From contig NZ_JBDPLZ010000004.1 of the NCBI RefSeq assembly GCF_039871655.1, positions 186,001-250,000 of the forward strand: DNA of 64,000 nucleotides, read 5' to 3'. The notes under the pieces are model-generated. The model did no database searches and had not been told where the DNA came from. It was given only the letters and a program-made list of their open reading frames with translations. This DNA is from Actinocorallia sp039871655. Its GTDB lineage: Bacteria > Actinomycetota > Actinomycetes > Streptosporangiales > Streptosporangiaceae. Of this stretch, positions 26,033 to 35,300 are shown in pieces. The translations under genes and the position numbers were made by a program. Numbering within the stretch: the stretch's first letter is position 1; every line of letters begins with the position of its first letter.

Positions 26033-28126
26033 CTATCCCACAGTTGCAACGCCCGGGGGAAGGAAACGGTTCCCGGTCACCTTCTCCGAGATTCCGGTGC
26101 GGTCCAGGTAGGGGGTGATGCCGCCGAGGTGGAACGGGTAACCCGCGCCCAGGATCAGGCACAGGTCGATGTCCTCGGGCGCCGCGACGACCCCTTCGTC
26201 CAGCATGATGCGGATCTCCTGGGCCAGGCCCTCGACCGCGCGGGCGAGCACCTGCTCCTCGGTGGACGGACGGTCGCCGCCGCTGAAGATCTCCACCGCC
26301 TCGGGGTCGAGGGTGAAGTCCGGGCGGTAGACGCCGGTCTTGCCGGACTCGACGAACCTGCGGAACTTCTCCGAGACGGGGAAGCGCTCGGGGAAGGCGG
26401 CGTGCAGCGTCTCGTTGACGTGCAGCGCGATCGCCGGGCCGACCAGGCCGAGCAGCACGAACGGGCTCATCGGCAGGCCCAGCGGCTGCGCGGCGCGTTC
26501 TGCCGTCTCGATCGGGGTGCCCTCCTCCACCGCGCCGACGATCTCGGCGAGCAGGCGCAGCAGGATGCGGTTGACCACGAACGCCGGGGCGTCCTTGACC
26601 AGCACGCAGGACTTCCTCAGCTGCTTGCCGACGGCGAAGGCGGTGGCCAGCGTCGCGTCGTCCGTGCTCTCGGCGCGGACGATCTCCAGCAGCGGCAGCA
26701 CCGCGACCGGGTTGAAGAAGTGGAAGCCGACGACCCGCTCGGGGTGGCGCAGTCCGCTCGCCATCTCGGTGACCGACAGGGACGAGGTGTTGGTCGCCAG
26801 GACGCACTCGGGCGAGACGACGGCCTCGACCTCGGCGAACACCTGCTGCTTGACCGACATCTCCTCGAAGACCGCCTCGATGACGAAGTCGGCGTCGGCG
26901 AAGGCGTCCTTGGTGAGCGAGCCGGTGATCAGGCGCTTGAGCCGGTTGGCGCGGTCGGCGTCGACCCGGCCCTTGGCCTTCAGCTTGTCGATCTCGCCGT
27001 GGGCGTAGGAGACGCCCCGGTCCAGCCGGGCCTGGTCCAGGTCGGTCATGACGACCGGGACCTCCAGGCGCTGGGCGAACAGCAGCGCCAGCTGGCCGGC
27101 CATGAGGCCCGCGCCGACGACGCCGACCTTGGTGACCTTGCGGGCCAGGGACTTGTCCGGGGCGCCCGCGGGCCGCTTGGCGCGCTTCTGGGTCAGGTCG
27201 AAGGCGTACAGGCCGGCGCGCAGCTCGTCGGACATGATGAGGTCGGCGAGCGCCTCGTCCTCGGCGGCGAAACCCTCGTCGCGGCCGCGGTCCTTGGCGT
27301 GGCGGACCAGGTCCAGCGCGCGGACCGGCGCGGGGGCCGACCCGTGCAGCTTGCCCTCCAGCACGAACCCGGCCATGTTGACCGCGTCGTCCCACGCCTT
27401 GCCCTTGTCGACCTCAGGGCGCTCGACCTTCACCTCGCCCTTGAGGACCCGGGTCGTCCAGGCCAGGGATTCCTCGAGGAAGTCGGCGGTGTCGAAGATC
27501 GCGTCGGCGATGCCCAGGTCGAAGACCTGCTGCCCCTTGATGACCCGGTTCTGGGCGAGGGGGTTGTCGATGATGAGTTTGAGCGCCTTCTGTGCGCCGA
27601 TGAGGTTCGGCAGCAGGTAGGTGCCGCCCCAGCCGGGCACCAGGCCCAGGAACGCCTCGGGCAGGGAGAACGCCGGGACGCCGCGGGAGACGGTGCGGTA
27701 GGTGCAGTGCAGGCCGGCCTCGACGCCGCCGCCCATGGCGGCGCCGTTGTAGTAGGCGAACGACGGGACCTTCAGCTCGCCCAGCTTGCGGAACACGTCG
27801 TGGCCGAGCCTGCCGATCTGCAGGGCCTGCTCGCGGCTGCGGATGAGCGGGACGCCCTTGAGGTCGGCGCCGACCGCGAAGATGAACGGCTTGCCGGTGA
27901 GGCCGACCGCCGCGATCTCGCCGGCCGCGGCGCGCGCCGCGACGGCGTCGAGCGCCTCGCCCAGCTCGGCCAGGCCGCCCGGACCGAAGGTGCTGGGCTT
28001 GGTGTGGTCGAACCCGTTGTCCAGCGTGATGAGGGCCAGGGTGCCCGCGCCGTAGGGGAGTTCGATGTCGCGGACGAGGGCCTTGGTGACCACCTCGTCC
28101 TGGAAGATCTCGTTGAGGTCGCTCAC
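26033..28126 (-). CDS. fadB: fatty-acid oxidation multifunctional protein (enoyl-CoA hydratase / 3-hydroxyacyl-CoA dehydrogenase)
   Basis: The product is 697 aa. The N-terminal third is a crotonase domain (GLTGKPFIFAVGADLKG; NGAAMGGGVEAGLHC; PEAFLGLVPGWGGTYLL with its glutamate). The rest is a 3-hydroxyacyl-CoA dehydrogenase with the NAD motif VGVVGAGLMAGQLA, the GFHFFNPVAVLPLLE segment containing the catalytic His, and two C-terminal helical domains. It hydrates trans-2-enoyl-CoA and oxidises the product. The GTG at 28126 overlaps the fadA stop by 4 bp (GTGA), so both subunits are made together as a trifunctional complex. Confidence 0.93.
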   Translation of the reverse strand: MSDLNEIFQDEVVTKALVRDIELPYGAGTLALITLDNGFDHTKPSTFGPGGLAELGEALDAVAARAAAGEIAAVGLTGKPFIFAVGADLKGVPLIRSREQALQIGRLGHDVFRKLGELKVPSFAYYNGAAMGGGVEAGLHCTYRTVSRGVPAFSLPEAFLGLVPGWGGTYLLPNLIGAQKALKLIIDNPLAQNRVIKGQQVFDLGIADAIFDTADFLEESLAWTTRVLKGEVKVERPEVDKGKAWDDAVNMAGFVLEGKLHGSAPAPVRALDLVRHAKDRGRDEGFAAEDEALADLIMSDELRAGLYAFDLTQKRAKRPAGAPDKSLARKVTKVGVVGAGLMAGQLALLFAQRLEVPVVMTDLDQARLDRGVSYAHGEIDKLKAKGRVDADRANRLKRLITGSLTKDAFADADFVIEAVFEEMSVKQQVFAEVEAVVSPECVLATNTSSLSVTEMASGLRHPERVVGFHFFNPVAVLPLLEIVRAESTDDATLATAFAVGKQLRKSCVLVKDAPAFVVNRILLRLLAEIVGAVEEGTPIETAERAAQPLGLPMSPFVLLGLVGPAIALHVNETLHAAFPERFPVSEKFRRFVESGKTGVYRPDFTLDPEAVEIFSGGDRPSTEEQVLARAVEGLAQEIRIMLDEGVVAAPEDIDLCLILGAGYPFHLGGITPYLDRTGISEKVTGNRFLPPGVATVG

Positions 28127-29328
28127 TTCTGCGCGCCTTCCCAGTTCGGGTTCTCCCAGAGAACGCTGCCGCCCATGCCCATGCCGATGCACATCGTGGT
28201 GAGGCCGTAGCGCACGTCGGGGCGCTCGGCGAAGTGGCGTGCGAGCTGGGTCATCAGCCGGACGCCGGAGGAGGCCAGCGGGTGGCCGACGGCGATCGCG
28301 CCGCCCCACGGGTTGACCCGTGGGTCGTCCTCGTCGATCTTGAAGTGGTCGAGGAAGGCCAGGACCTGGACGGCGAAGGCCTCGTTGATCTCGAACAGGC
28401 CGATGTCCTCGATGGACATGCCGTTGCGGGCCAGCAGCCTCTCCGTCGCCGGGACGGGGCCGATGCCCATGACCTCGGGCTCCACGCCTGCGAAGGCGAA
28501 GTCGACCAGGCGCATCCGGGCGGGGAGGCCGAGCTCCTGTGCGACGTCCTCGGCCATGAGCAGGCACGCGGTGGCGCCGTCGTTGAGGCCCGCGGCGTTG
28601 CCGGCGGTCACGTTGCCGGCGACCCGGAACGGGGTCTTGAGCTGGGCGAGGTCCTCGACCGTGGTGCCGGGGCGCGGGGGCTCGTCGGCGGTGGCCAGGC
28701 CCCAGCCCTTGTCGGCGGAGCGGATCGCGGTCGGCACCAGGTCCTGCTGGATCTTGCCGGCGGCGTAGGCGGCGGCGACCTTCTCCTGGGAGCGCACGGC
28801 GTAGGCGTCGCAGCGCTCCTTGGTGACCTCCGGGTAGCGGTCGTGCAGGTTCTCCGCGGTCAGGCCCATGACCAGCGCGGACGGGTCGACGATCTTGTCG
28901 GTCATGAACCGCGGGTTGGGGTCGACGCCCTCGCCCATGGGGTGGCGGCCCATGTGCTCGACGCCGCCGGCGATGACCACGTCGTAGGCGCCGAACGCGA
29001 TGCCGGAGGCGGTGGTGGTGACCGCGGTCATCGCGCCCGCGCACATGCGGTCGACGGCGTAGCCGGGGACCGACTTGGGCAGTCCGGCCAGCACCGCGGC
29101 GGAGCGTCCGATGGTCAGGCCCTGGTCGCCGGTCTGGGTGGTGGCGGCGATGGAGACCTCGTCCACGCGCTCGGGCGGCAGACCCGGGTTGCGCCGGATG
29201 AGTTCACGAATGGCGCGGACGACCAGGTCGTCGGCGCGGGTCTCGGCGTACAGGCCCTTGGGCCCGGCCTTGCCGAACGGCGTGCGTACGCCGTCGACGA
29301 ACACGACATCACGTGCGATACGAGGCAC
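28123..29328 (-). CDS. fadA: acetyl-CoA acyltransferase (3-ketoacyl-CoA thiolase)
   Basis: The product is 401 aa, normal for a degradative thiolase. The nucleophile cysteine lies in DRMCAGAMTA, the histidine in GGAIAVGHPLASSG, and the second cysteine in TTMCIGMGMGGSVL. It performs the last, CoA-dependent cleavage of the beta-oxidation cycle. It is first in the fadA-fadB operon. Upstream inverted repeats (29380-29406) suggest control by a fatty-acid-responsive TetR or GntR regulator that is not encoded next to it. Confidence 0.95.
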   Translation of the reverse strand: MPRIARDVVFVDGVRTPFGKAGPKGLYAETRADDLVVRAIRELIRRNPGLPPERVDEVSIAATTQTGDQGLTIGRSAAVLAGLPKSVPGYAVDRMCAGAMTAVTTTASGIAFGAYDVVIAGGVEHMGRHPMGEGVDPNPRFMTDKIVDPSALVMGLTAENLHDRYPEVTKERCDAYAVRSQEKVAAAYAAGKIQQDLVPTAIRSADKGWGLATADEPPRPGTTVEDLAQLKTPFRVAGNVTAGNAAGLNDGATACLLMAEDVAQELGLPARMRLVDFAFAGVEPEVMGIGPVPATERLLARNGMSIEDIGLFEINEAFAVQVLAFLDHFKIDEDDPRVNPWGGAIAVGHPLASSGVRLMTQLARHFAERPDVRYGLTTMCIGMGMGGSVLWENPNWEGAQK

Positions 29329-29379
29329 GATCAGGTCTCCTCTGGCTTCAAGGCTCGGAACCGACGAGGCTACTCATCG

Positions 29380-29406
29380 GTAACACAGCATGTTACTAGT
29401 CAGTAA
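29380..29406. promoter_or_regulatory. overlapping inverted repeats upstream of fadA
   Basis: GTAACA-N5-TGTTAC (29380-29396) and TTACT-N4-AGTAA (29393-29406) overlap in the 207-bp region between fadA and the divergent acyl-CoA ligase gene. Both are perfect. They look like binding sites for a TetR-family lipid regulator, which one I cannot say. Confidence 0.55.
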
Positions 29407-29535
29407 TCACTGACGGAGGCCACCGGCCGGGACTTCGCCGCCCAAGTGGAAAACCACCTGCTCTTTTCCGGTTATGGCCACTTGTGGAGCACGCCACGCG
29501 TGGTTACCTTGGCGGAAAGTCACCGGGAGGGCGCG

Positions 29536-31281
29536 GTGGTGCACGCGAGACCCGCCTACCGGCCGGGGCTGAAGCAGCGGCTGGGCCATGCGGTCGATCT
29601 CTTCTTCGTGCTGCTCGGATCGGGAATCGTGCGCCTCGTCCACCCCGTCCGGACGATCCGCGCCGTGAACGCCCTGCAGGAGTGGGGCACCACGCTCGGC
29701 GGCCTGGCCAAGGCCGCGGCGCTGGCGCAGCCCGGCAAGCGCGCGGTCATCGACGACACCGGCTCCCTCACCTACGCCGAACTCGACGAACGCACCGACC
29801 GGCTCGCGCTCGCCCTGCCGCTGAGCGGTCCCCGGCCCCGCGTCGGCATCCTGTGCCGCAACCACCGCGGCCTGGTGGAGGCGCTGGTGGCCTGCGGAAA
29901 ACGCGGCGCCGAGACGGTCCTGCTCAACACCGGAGCGGGCCCCGGGCAGCTGCGGTCGGTGCTCTCGGAGTTCCGGCCCGACCTGCTGGTCTGCGACTCG
30001 GAGTTCGCCGCGGCGCTGGCGGCCTGCCCGCCCCCGCTGCGCGGGTCCATCATCTGGACCGACGCGCCCATGCCCGGCGGCCTGCTGCTGGAACGGCTCA
30101 TCGCCGACGCGCCGCCCGGGCACGTCGGGCCGCCCCGCTCCGACGGCCGGGTCATCATGCTCAGCTCCGGAACCGGAGGACGGCCCAAGGGCGCCCGCCG
30201 CAGGCCCCGTCCGGGCATGGGCCCGCTGGGCTCGATGTTGTCGCGGATCCCGCTGCGCGGCAGGCAGACCTTCGTGGTGGACGCCCCCGTCTTCCACATG
30301 TGGGGGTTCGCCGCGCTCCAACTCGGGCTCGGCCTGCGGGCCACGATCGTGCTGCACCGCCGGTTCGATCCCGAGCAGACCCTGGCCGAGCTGGGCCGGT
30401 GGCGCAGGTGCGCGCTGTTCTCCGTCCCGGTGATGATCCAGCGCATCATGGAGCTGCCGGAGGCGGTACGGGAGTCCTACGACACGCGCGGCCTGCGGGT
30501 GGTCGCGCTCAGCGGCTCACCGCTGCCCGGAGACCTGGCCCACCGGTTCATGGACGTCTTCGGCGACCGCCTCTACAACGTCTACGGCTCCACCGAGGTG
30601 AGCTGGGTGAGCATCGCGCGCCCCAGGGAACTGCGCATCAACCCCGCCACCGCGGGCCGTCCGCCGCGCGGCACGTCCGTGGCCGTCGTCGGAGAAGAGG
30701 GCGGGCGGCTGCCCCGCGCGACCATCGGCCGCATCTTCGCCGGGAACGAGAACGCCTTCGAGGGCTACACCAGCGGGAACCCCACCGAGATGTGGGAGGG
30801 CCTGCTCTTCACCGGAGACCTCGGCCATCTGGACTCCCGGGGCATGCTGTACGTGGACGGCCGCCACGACGGCATGGTCGTCTCCGGCGGCGAGAACGTG
30901 GTGCCCCGAGAGATCGAGGACGCGCTCGCCCGCCTCCCCGAGATCCGCGAGGTCGCCGTCACGGGCGTCGAGGACGCCGAGTACGGTCAGCGCCTCGCCG
31001 CCTACATCGTCCTGCGCCCCGGCGCGGAGCTGGACGAGGACACCGTCCGCTCCTACATCCGCGAGCAGATCGCCCGCTACGCGGTGCCCAGGGACGTCTT
31101 CTTCATCCCCGAGCTGCCCAGGAACGCCACCGGCAAGATCGTCTACCGTTGGCTGGAAGGACTGCGCTCCGGCCGGGTCCGCACGCCCGAGGGTCGCGTC
31201 GCCTTCTGGTCCGAGCCCGGAGAACCGGCCCTGGCCGCGGCCCCCGTCCCCGACGACTACGACGGCTACACCGGGACCTGA
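29536..31281 (+). CDS. AMP-binding acyl-CoA ligase (FadD-like)
   Basis: The product is 581 aa. It is an ANL-superfamily adenylate-forming enzyme: phosphate loop SSGTGGRPKGARR at about residue 212, YGSTEVSW, RHDGMVVSGGENVVPREIED near the hinge, and the catalytic lysine in PRNATGKIVYRW. The phosphate loop has Gly-Gly where most members have Thr-Thr-Gly, so activity may differ. A hydrophobic N-terminal segment (VDLFFVLLGSGIVRLV) suggests membrane contact, as in some mycobacterial FadD proteins. GTG 29536 follows GGGAGG; the frame is open from 29446. It is divergent from fadA-fadB, which suggests that it activates fatty acids for them. Confidence 0.82.
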   Translation: MVHARPAYRPGLKQRLGHAVDLFFVLLGSGIVRLVHPVRTIRAVNALQEWGTTLGGLAKAAALAQPGKRAVIDDTGSLTYAELDERTDRLALALPLSGPRPRVGILCRNHRGLVEALVACGKRGAETVLLNTGAGPGQLRSVLSEFRPDLLVCDSEFAAALAACPPPLRGSIIWTDAPMPGGLLLERLIADAPPGHVGPPRSDGRVIMLSSGTGGRPKGARRRPRPGMGPLGSMLSRIPLRGRQTFVVDAPVFHMWGFAALQLGLGLRATIVLHRRFDPEQTLAELGRWRRCALFSVPVMIQRIMELPEAVRESYDTRGLRVVALSGSPLPGDLAHRFMDVFGDRLYNVYGSTEVSWVSIARPRELRINPATAGRPPRGTSVAVVGEEGGRLPRATIGRIFAGNENAFEGYTSGNPTEMWEGLLFTGDLGHLDSRGMLYVDGRHDGMVVSGGENVVPREIEDALARLPEIREVAVTGVEDAEYGQRLAAYIVLRPGAELDEDTVRSYIREQIARYAVPRDVFFIPELPRNATGKIVYRWLEGLRSGRVRTPEGRVAFWSEPGEPALAAAPVPDDYDGYTGT

Positions 31282-31293
31282 CACGAGGCCCGG

Positions 31294-31312
31294 GCCCGCG
31301 AAGGCCGCGGGC
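31294..31312. terminator. hairpin between convergent acyl-CoA ligase and RNase D genes
   Basis: GCCCGCG-AAGGC-CGCGGGC pairs over seven bases, extended by two weaker pairs, in the 32-bp gap between the two stop codons. Confidence 0.55.
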
Positions 31313-31313
31313 T

Positions 31314-32543
31314 CTACAGCTCGCCTTTGGTCTCCAGGCGGAGCCAGGACTTGGCCAGGGGGACGGACACCAGGTCGGCCTGCCAGGGGCGGGCGCCCAG
31401 CTCGCGGAGGGCGGCTCTGACGGCCTCGGGGTCCGGGTCGCCGGGCGGGGACCAGGAGAGGCGGCGGATGAGGTCCGGCTGGATCAGGTTCTCACTCGGC
31501 AGGGTGTGCTCGTCGGCCAGCGCCGCGACGACGGTGCGGGCGGCCGACAGCCGGGCGGCGGCCTCGGGGTCGCGTTCGGCCCAGCGGTGGGCGGGAGGCG
31601 GGCCCTCGCCCGGGAGGTTCTGCTCGGGCAGCGCGGAGTCCGGCAGCTGGCGGCCGCGGGAGACGGCGCGCAGCCACAGCGTGGTGTGGCGGCGGGCGTT
31701 CCGTCCCTTGATCGCGGCGATGCCGAACAGCTCGGCCATGGTGCGGGGCTGTCCCAGCGCCATGTCGACGATCGCGCTGTCGGGCAGCACCCGGCCGGGG
31801 GAGAGGTCCAGCTCCTGGGCGAGCTTCTCGCGGGCCTCCCACACCTCGCGGACGATGCCCAGGCCCCGCCGGTTGCGCACCTTGTGGATCCCGGACGTGC
31901 GCCGCCACGGGTCGTTGCGCGGCTGCCGGGGCGGCGCCTCGGCGATCGCGGTGAACTCCTGCAACGCCCAGTCCAGCTTGTCCGCGGTGACCAGCTCGGC
32001 GTACAGGACGTCCCGCAGCTCCACCAGCAGCTCGACGTCCAGGGCCGCGTAGCGCAGCCAGTCGGTGGGCAGCGGGCGGGTGGACCAGTCGGCGGCCGAG
32101 TGGCCCTTCTCCAGGGTGAAGCCCAGCACCGTCTCCACCATCGCGCCCAGCCCGACGCGGGGGTAGCCCAGCAGCCGCCCGGCCAGCTCGGTGTCGAAGA
32201 GCGTCCGCGGCACCAGGCCCAGTTCCGACAGGCACGGCAGGTCCTGGTTGGCCGCGTGCAGCACCATCTCGGTGTCGGCCAGCGCCCGGTTCAGGTCGTT
32301 CAGATCGGGGCAGGCGACCGGGTCTATCAGCGCGGTGCCGGCTCCCCGCCGGCGCAGTTGCACGAGGTAGGCCCGTTGCCCGTAGCGGTATCCCGAGGCG
32401 CGCTCCGCGTCGACCGCGACCGGTCCGGTGCCCGCGGCGAACGCCGCGATGACCTCGTCGAGCGCGGCGTCGGAGGCGACGACGGGCGGGATTCCCTCCC
32501 TGGGTTCCAACAGTGGCGACGGTGCCGTCCGACCTTCTTCCAC
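31314..32543 (-). CDS. rnd: ribonuclease D-like 3'-5' exoribonuclease
   Basis: The product is 409 aa. It has a DEDDy nuclease domain: VAVDAERASG with Asp45 and Glu47, HAANQDLPCL, and YAALDVELLVEL. An HRDC domain follows (IVREVWEAREKLAQELDLSPGRVLPD). In other bacteria RNase D trims the 3' ends of tRNA and other small RNAs. The GTG at 32543 is four bases past the stop of the DUF3000 gene, so the two are cotranscribed. The pairing of DUF3000 with this gene near hemE recurs in actinomycetes. Confidence 0.9.
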   Translation of the reverse strand: MEEGRTAPSPLLEPREGIPPVVASDAALDEVIAAFAAGTGPVAVDAERASGYRYGQRAYLVQLRRRGAGTALIDPVACPDLNDLNRALADTEMVLHAANQDLPCLSELGLVPRTLFDTELAGRLLGYPRVGLGAMVETVLGFTLEKGHSAADWSTRPLPTDWLRYAALDVELLVELRDVLYAELVTADKLDWALQEFTAIAEAPPRQPRNDPWRRTSGIHKVRNRRGLGIVREVWEAREKLAQELDLSPGRVLPDSAIVDMALGQPRTMAELFGIAAIKGRNARRHTTLWLRAVSRGRQLPDSALPEQNLPGEGPPPAHRWAERDPEAAARLSAARTVVAALADEHTLPSENLIQPDLIRRLSWSPPGDPDPEAVRAALRELGARPWQADLVSVPLAKSWLRLETKGEL

Positions 32544-32547
32544 TCAG

Positions 32548-33111
32548 CTACCGTACGTCCTTCAGATCGCGGACCCCGCGCGGGGGGAGCCCGGCTGCCA
32601 TGCACATCACCTCGGACCATGCGCGTACATGATCTCTCATGTCCTGCCCGGAGGGGGACCATGATGCCCTGAGTTCCAGCTCCGTGGTAGCGGGTTCGTC
32701 CTGCTTGCTGCCGAAACTCTCGCTGACCGCCCGGGTGATGGTGCCCGACTCGGCGGCCGAGCCGGCCTCGGCCAGCGCCTCGGTGAGCCAGCTCCAGGCG
32801 ACGCTTCCGATCAGCGGGTCGTCGGCGATCTCCGGTTCGAGCTCGGCCCGCACATAGGCGACCAGCCGGAACCGGCCGTCCCAGCCGGGGCGGCCCTTGG
32901 GGTCGTGCAGGAGGATCAGCCGCCCGACCGCCAGCTCGGCGTCGTCCTTGACGACCGCGGCGGACAGGGCGACGGAGTAGGGGGCCAGCCGCTGGGGGGC
33001 GGGCATCTCCTCGAATTCGAGTTCCGGCCGGTCGGGGTCTCCGCCCAGCGCGGCTTTGAAGCTCTCGACCGCCTCCTGGAAGGAGGCGGGGGTCTCGTTC
33101 GGGGGAGCCAT
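32548..33111 (-). CDS. DUF3000 protein
   Basis: The product is 187 aa from ATG 33111 (MAPPNETPASFQEAVESF); the open frame reaches 33186 but the extra residues are Pro-rich and off-family. The DUF3000 core shows LAPYSVALSAAV, LILLHDPKGRPGWDGRFRLVAYVRAE and VAWSWLTEAL. Its C-terminus reads MRDHVRAWSEVMCMAAGLPP. Its function is unknown. It is divergent from hemE and upstream of the RNase D gene. Confidence 0.85.
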   Translation of the reverse strand: MAPPNETPASFQEAVESFKAALGGDPDRPELEFEEMPAPQRLAPYSVALSAAVVKDDAELAVGRLILLHDPKGRPGWDGRFRLVAYVRAELEPEIADDPLIGSVAWSWLTEALAEAGSAAESGTITRAVSESFGSKQDEPATTELELRASWSPSGQDMRDHVRAWSEVMCMAAGLPPRGVRDLKDVR

Positions 33112-33383
33112 CTGCCGAGAGTAGATCTCGGGCACCCTGGAGGGGGGCGATGCCACGCCGGTGGGTCCGCTGGGGAATGGAGGCACTTGAGACCTCAGCT
33201 CACGTGTACGTCGATGATCTTCGAGGCGTACCCGGTGTTCGCCAGGGATTTACCGCCGGGACAGAAAATGCCATCAGTGGAAGTCTTATCGCGGGATATT
33301 GCGCGGCGTGTCCTGAATCTCCGTAGAAGAGGGAAAGGTTCACCCCGGCGTCGCACACCCGCGGGTCCATGGGACCATGGGGT
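33112..33383. other. 272-bp divergent region between DUF3000 and hemE
   Basis: Both neighbouring genes should be driven from here, but no element is convincing: TTGCGC near 33298 and GTAGAA near 33322 are 18 bases apart and weak. The hemE ATG at 33384 has no ribosome site, so its transcript may be leaderless. Confidence 0.35.
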
Positions 33384-34421
33384 ATGCCCGCTGAAGAGTC
33401 CGCGTTCCTCCGCGCCTGCCGCCGCGAGCCGGTACCCCACACCCCTGTCTGGTTCATGCGCCAGGCCGGCCGCTCCCTCCCCGAGTACCTGCGGGTACGT
33501 GAGGGAATCCCGATGCTCGAGGCCTGCGCGACACCCGACCTCATCGTCGAGATCACGCTGCAGCCGGTGCGGCGCTACGCCATCGACGCGGCGATCTTCT
33601 TCAGTGACATCGTGGTCCCGCTGCGCGCCGTGGGCGTCGACCTGGACATCAAGCCCGGCGTCGGCCCCGTCATCGCCGACCCGATCCGCGAGAAGGCGGA
33701 CATCTCCCGGCTGCGCGCGCTGACGCCCGACGACGTCCCCTACGTGACCGAGGCGATCGGGAACCTGGTCGGCGAGCTCGGGGACATCCCGCTGATCGGC
33801 TTCGCCGGCGCGCCCTTCACCCTGGCGTCCTACCTCATCGAGGGCGGCCCGTCCAAGAACCACGACCGCACCAAGGTCATGATGTACGCCGAGCCGCAGC
33901 TGTGGCACGCGCTGATGGAGGCGCTGACCGAGATCACCATCGGCTTCCTGCGCACCCAGGTGGCGGCGGGCGCCCGGGCGGTCCAGCTCTTCGACAGCTG
34001 GGTCGGCGCGGTGGCCCCCGACGACTACCGCCGCTACGTCATGCCGTACAGCGAGCGGATCTTCGCCGCGCTCGCCGACGTGCCGCGCATCCACTTCGGC
34101 GTGGGCACCGGCGAACTGCTGGGCCTCATGGGCGAGGCCGGAGCCGACGTGGTCGGCGTCGACTGGCGGGTCCCGCTGGACCAGGCGGCCCGCCGGGTCC
34201 CGTCCGGCAAGGCGCTGCAGGGCAACCTCGACCCGGCGCTCCTGCTGGCCCCCTGGGAGGTCGTGGAGGAGCGCGCCCGCGACGTCCTGAAGCGCGGCCG
34301 CGCCGCCGAGGGCCACATCTTCAACCTGGGCCACGGCGTGCTCCCGTCCACGAACCCCGACCAGCTGGCCCGGCTCGCCGACTTCGTCCACGCCGAGTCC
34401 GAGCGCCTCGCCGAGGGCTAG
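33384..34421 (+). CDS. hemE: uroporphyrinogen decarboxylase
   Basis: The product is 345 aa, normal length. It removes four carboxyl groups from uroporphyrinogen III to give coproporphyrinogen III. Signatures are VWFMRQAGRSLPEY and GFAGAPFTLASYLIEGG, with FFSDIVVPL carrying the substrate aspartate region and NLGHGVLPSTNPD near the end. I prefer ATG 33384 to 33369 because the sequence PAEESAFLRA matches the family start. The stop overlaps that of the convergent XRE regulator by 4 bp. Confidence 0.96.
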   Translation: MPAEESAFLRACRREPVPHTPVWFMRQAGRSLPEYLRVREGIPMLEACATPDLIVEITLQPVRRYAIDAAIFFSDIVVPLRAVGVDLDIKPGVGPVIADPIREKADISRLRALTPDDVPYVTEAIGNLVGELGDIPLIGFAGAPFTLASYLIEGGPSKNHDRTKVMMYAEPQLWHALMEALTEITIGFLRTQVAAGARAVQLFDSWVGAVAPDDYRRYVMPYSERIFAALADVPRIHFGVGTGELLGLMGEAGADVVGVDWRVPLDQAARRVPSGKALQGNLDPALLLAPWEVVEERARDVLKRGRAAEGHIFNLGHGVLPSTNPDQLARLADFVHAESERLAEG

Positions 34422-35272
34422 ACGGCCTTTCGCTCCACGGCGCGCAGCGTGCCGAGTCCGGCCAGCCGGCCCAGGGCGCGGGCGGTCTCGGCGTCGGCGG
34501 GCTGGTAGACCAGGATCCGCTGGTCACCGCTTTTCAGCCCCTCGTAGACCAACCGGAGCCGCCCCGCCTCGGGGTGCATGAGTGTTTCGGAACCGGAGGG
34601 CTGGGGCTGCGCGGGCGGAGCCTTGAGCTTCTCGGTGAACGCGGCCCCGGCGGTGACGGTGAGCTCGTCGACCAGACCGCGCAGATGGGGGTCGTCCGGA
34701 GGATTGTCGTAACGGACGGCGTGGAGGCGCTCCCGCGCGACCACGTCCCACTCGGGGTAGGCCTCCCGGGCCCGGGGGTCGGTGAAGACGAAGCGCAGCA
34801 GGTTGGGGCGGGGCTCGTCCAACAGGCCGATCGGCCCGGCCAGCCGGCCGAACGCGGGAGTGTGGGCCAGGACGTCGCCGAGCCGGTTGTGCAGCAGGGC
34901 GGGCACGGGCTCCAGGTTCTCCAGCACGGCCAGCAGGGTCGGGCGAGGTTCCACGGCCGGCGGTGCGGTGGCCGAGCAGGCGAGGAAGGCCTCACCCGAG
35001 GAGTTCTTGGCCGCGAACCGCAGGTAGAGCCGCTCGTCGTGGTTCAGCCGCAGCGCGTCGGCCAGGGCGCCCAGCACCTGCGGGGAGGGATGGCGGTCCC
35101 GGCCCTGCTCCAGCCGGGTCAGGTACTCCACGCTGATCCCGGCGAGGGCGGCCAGTTCGCTGCGGCGCAGCCCCGGGGTGCGGCGCCGGGGCCCCGAGGG
35201 CAGTCCCACCTGCTCGGGGGTGATCGACTCCCGCCGGTCGCGTAGGAAGACGCTGAGCTCGATGTCGGGCAT
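34418..35272 (-). CDS. XRE-family regulator with MmyB-type C-terminal domain
   Basis: The product is 284 aa. Residues 1-80 contain an XRE helix-turn-helix (RRSELAALAGISVEYLTRLEQ), and the remainder is an MmyB ligand domain with the pattern NRLGDVLAHTPAFGRLAGP, NLLRFVFTDPRAREAYPEW and LVDELTVTAGAAF. Such proteins commonly repress an adjacent divergent oxidoreductase gene and their C-terminal fold binds fatty acids. Here the divergent gene is a flavin reductase, and the 101-bp gap contains a long palindrome. Confidence 0.9.
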   Translation of the reverse strand: MPDIELSVFLRDRRESITPEQVGLPSGPRRRTPGLRRSELAALAGISVEYLTRLEQGRDRHPSPQVLGALADALRLNHDERLYLRFAAKNSSGEAFLACSATAPPAVEPRPTLLAVLENLEPVPALLHNRLGDVLAHTPAFGRLAGPIGLLDEPRPNLLRFVFTDPRAREAYPEWDVVARERLHAVRYDNPPDDPHLRGLVDELTVTAGAAFTEKLKAPPAQPQPSGSETLMHPEAGRLRLVYEGLKSGDQRILVYQPADAETARALGRLAGLGTLRAVERKAV

Positions 35273-35300
35273 GGCAACGAATCTACCCAGTGGCCCCGTT

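Noticed and set aside
26006..28210. 734-codon plus-strand frame over fadB
   Set aside because: Composition is that of an antisense shadow; fadB motifs lie on the minus strand.
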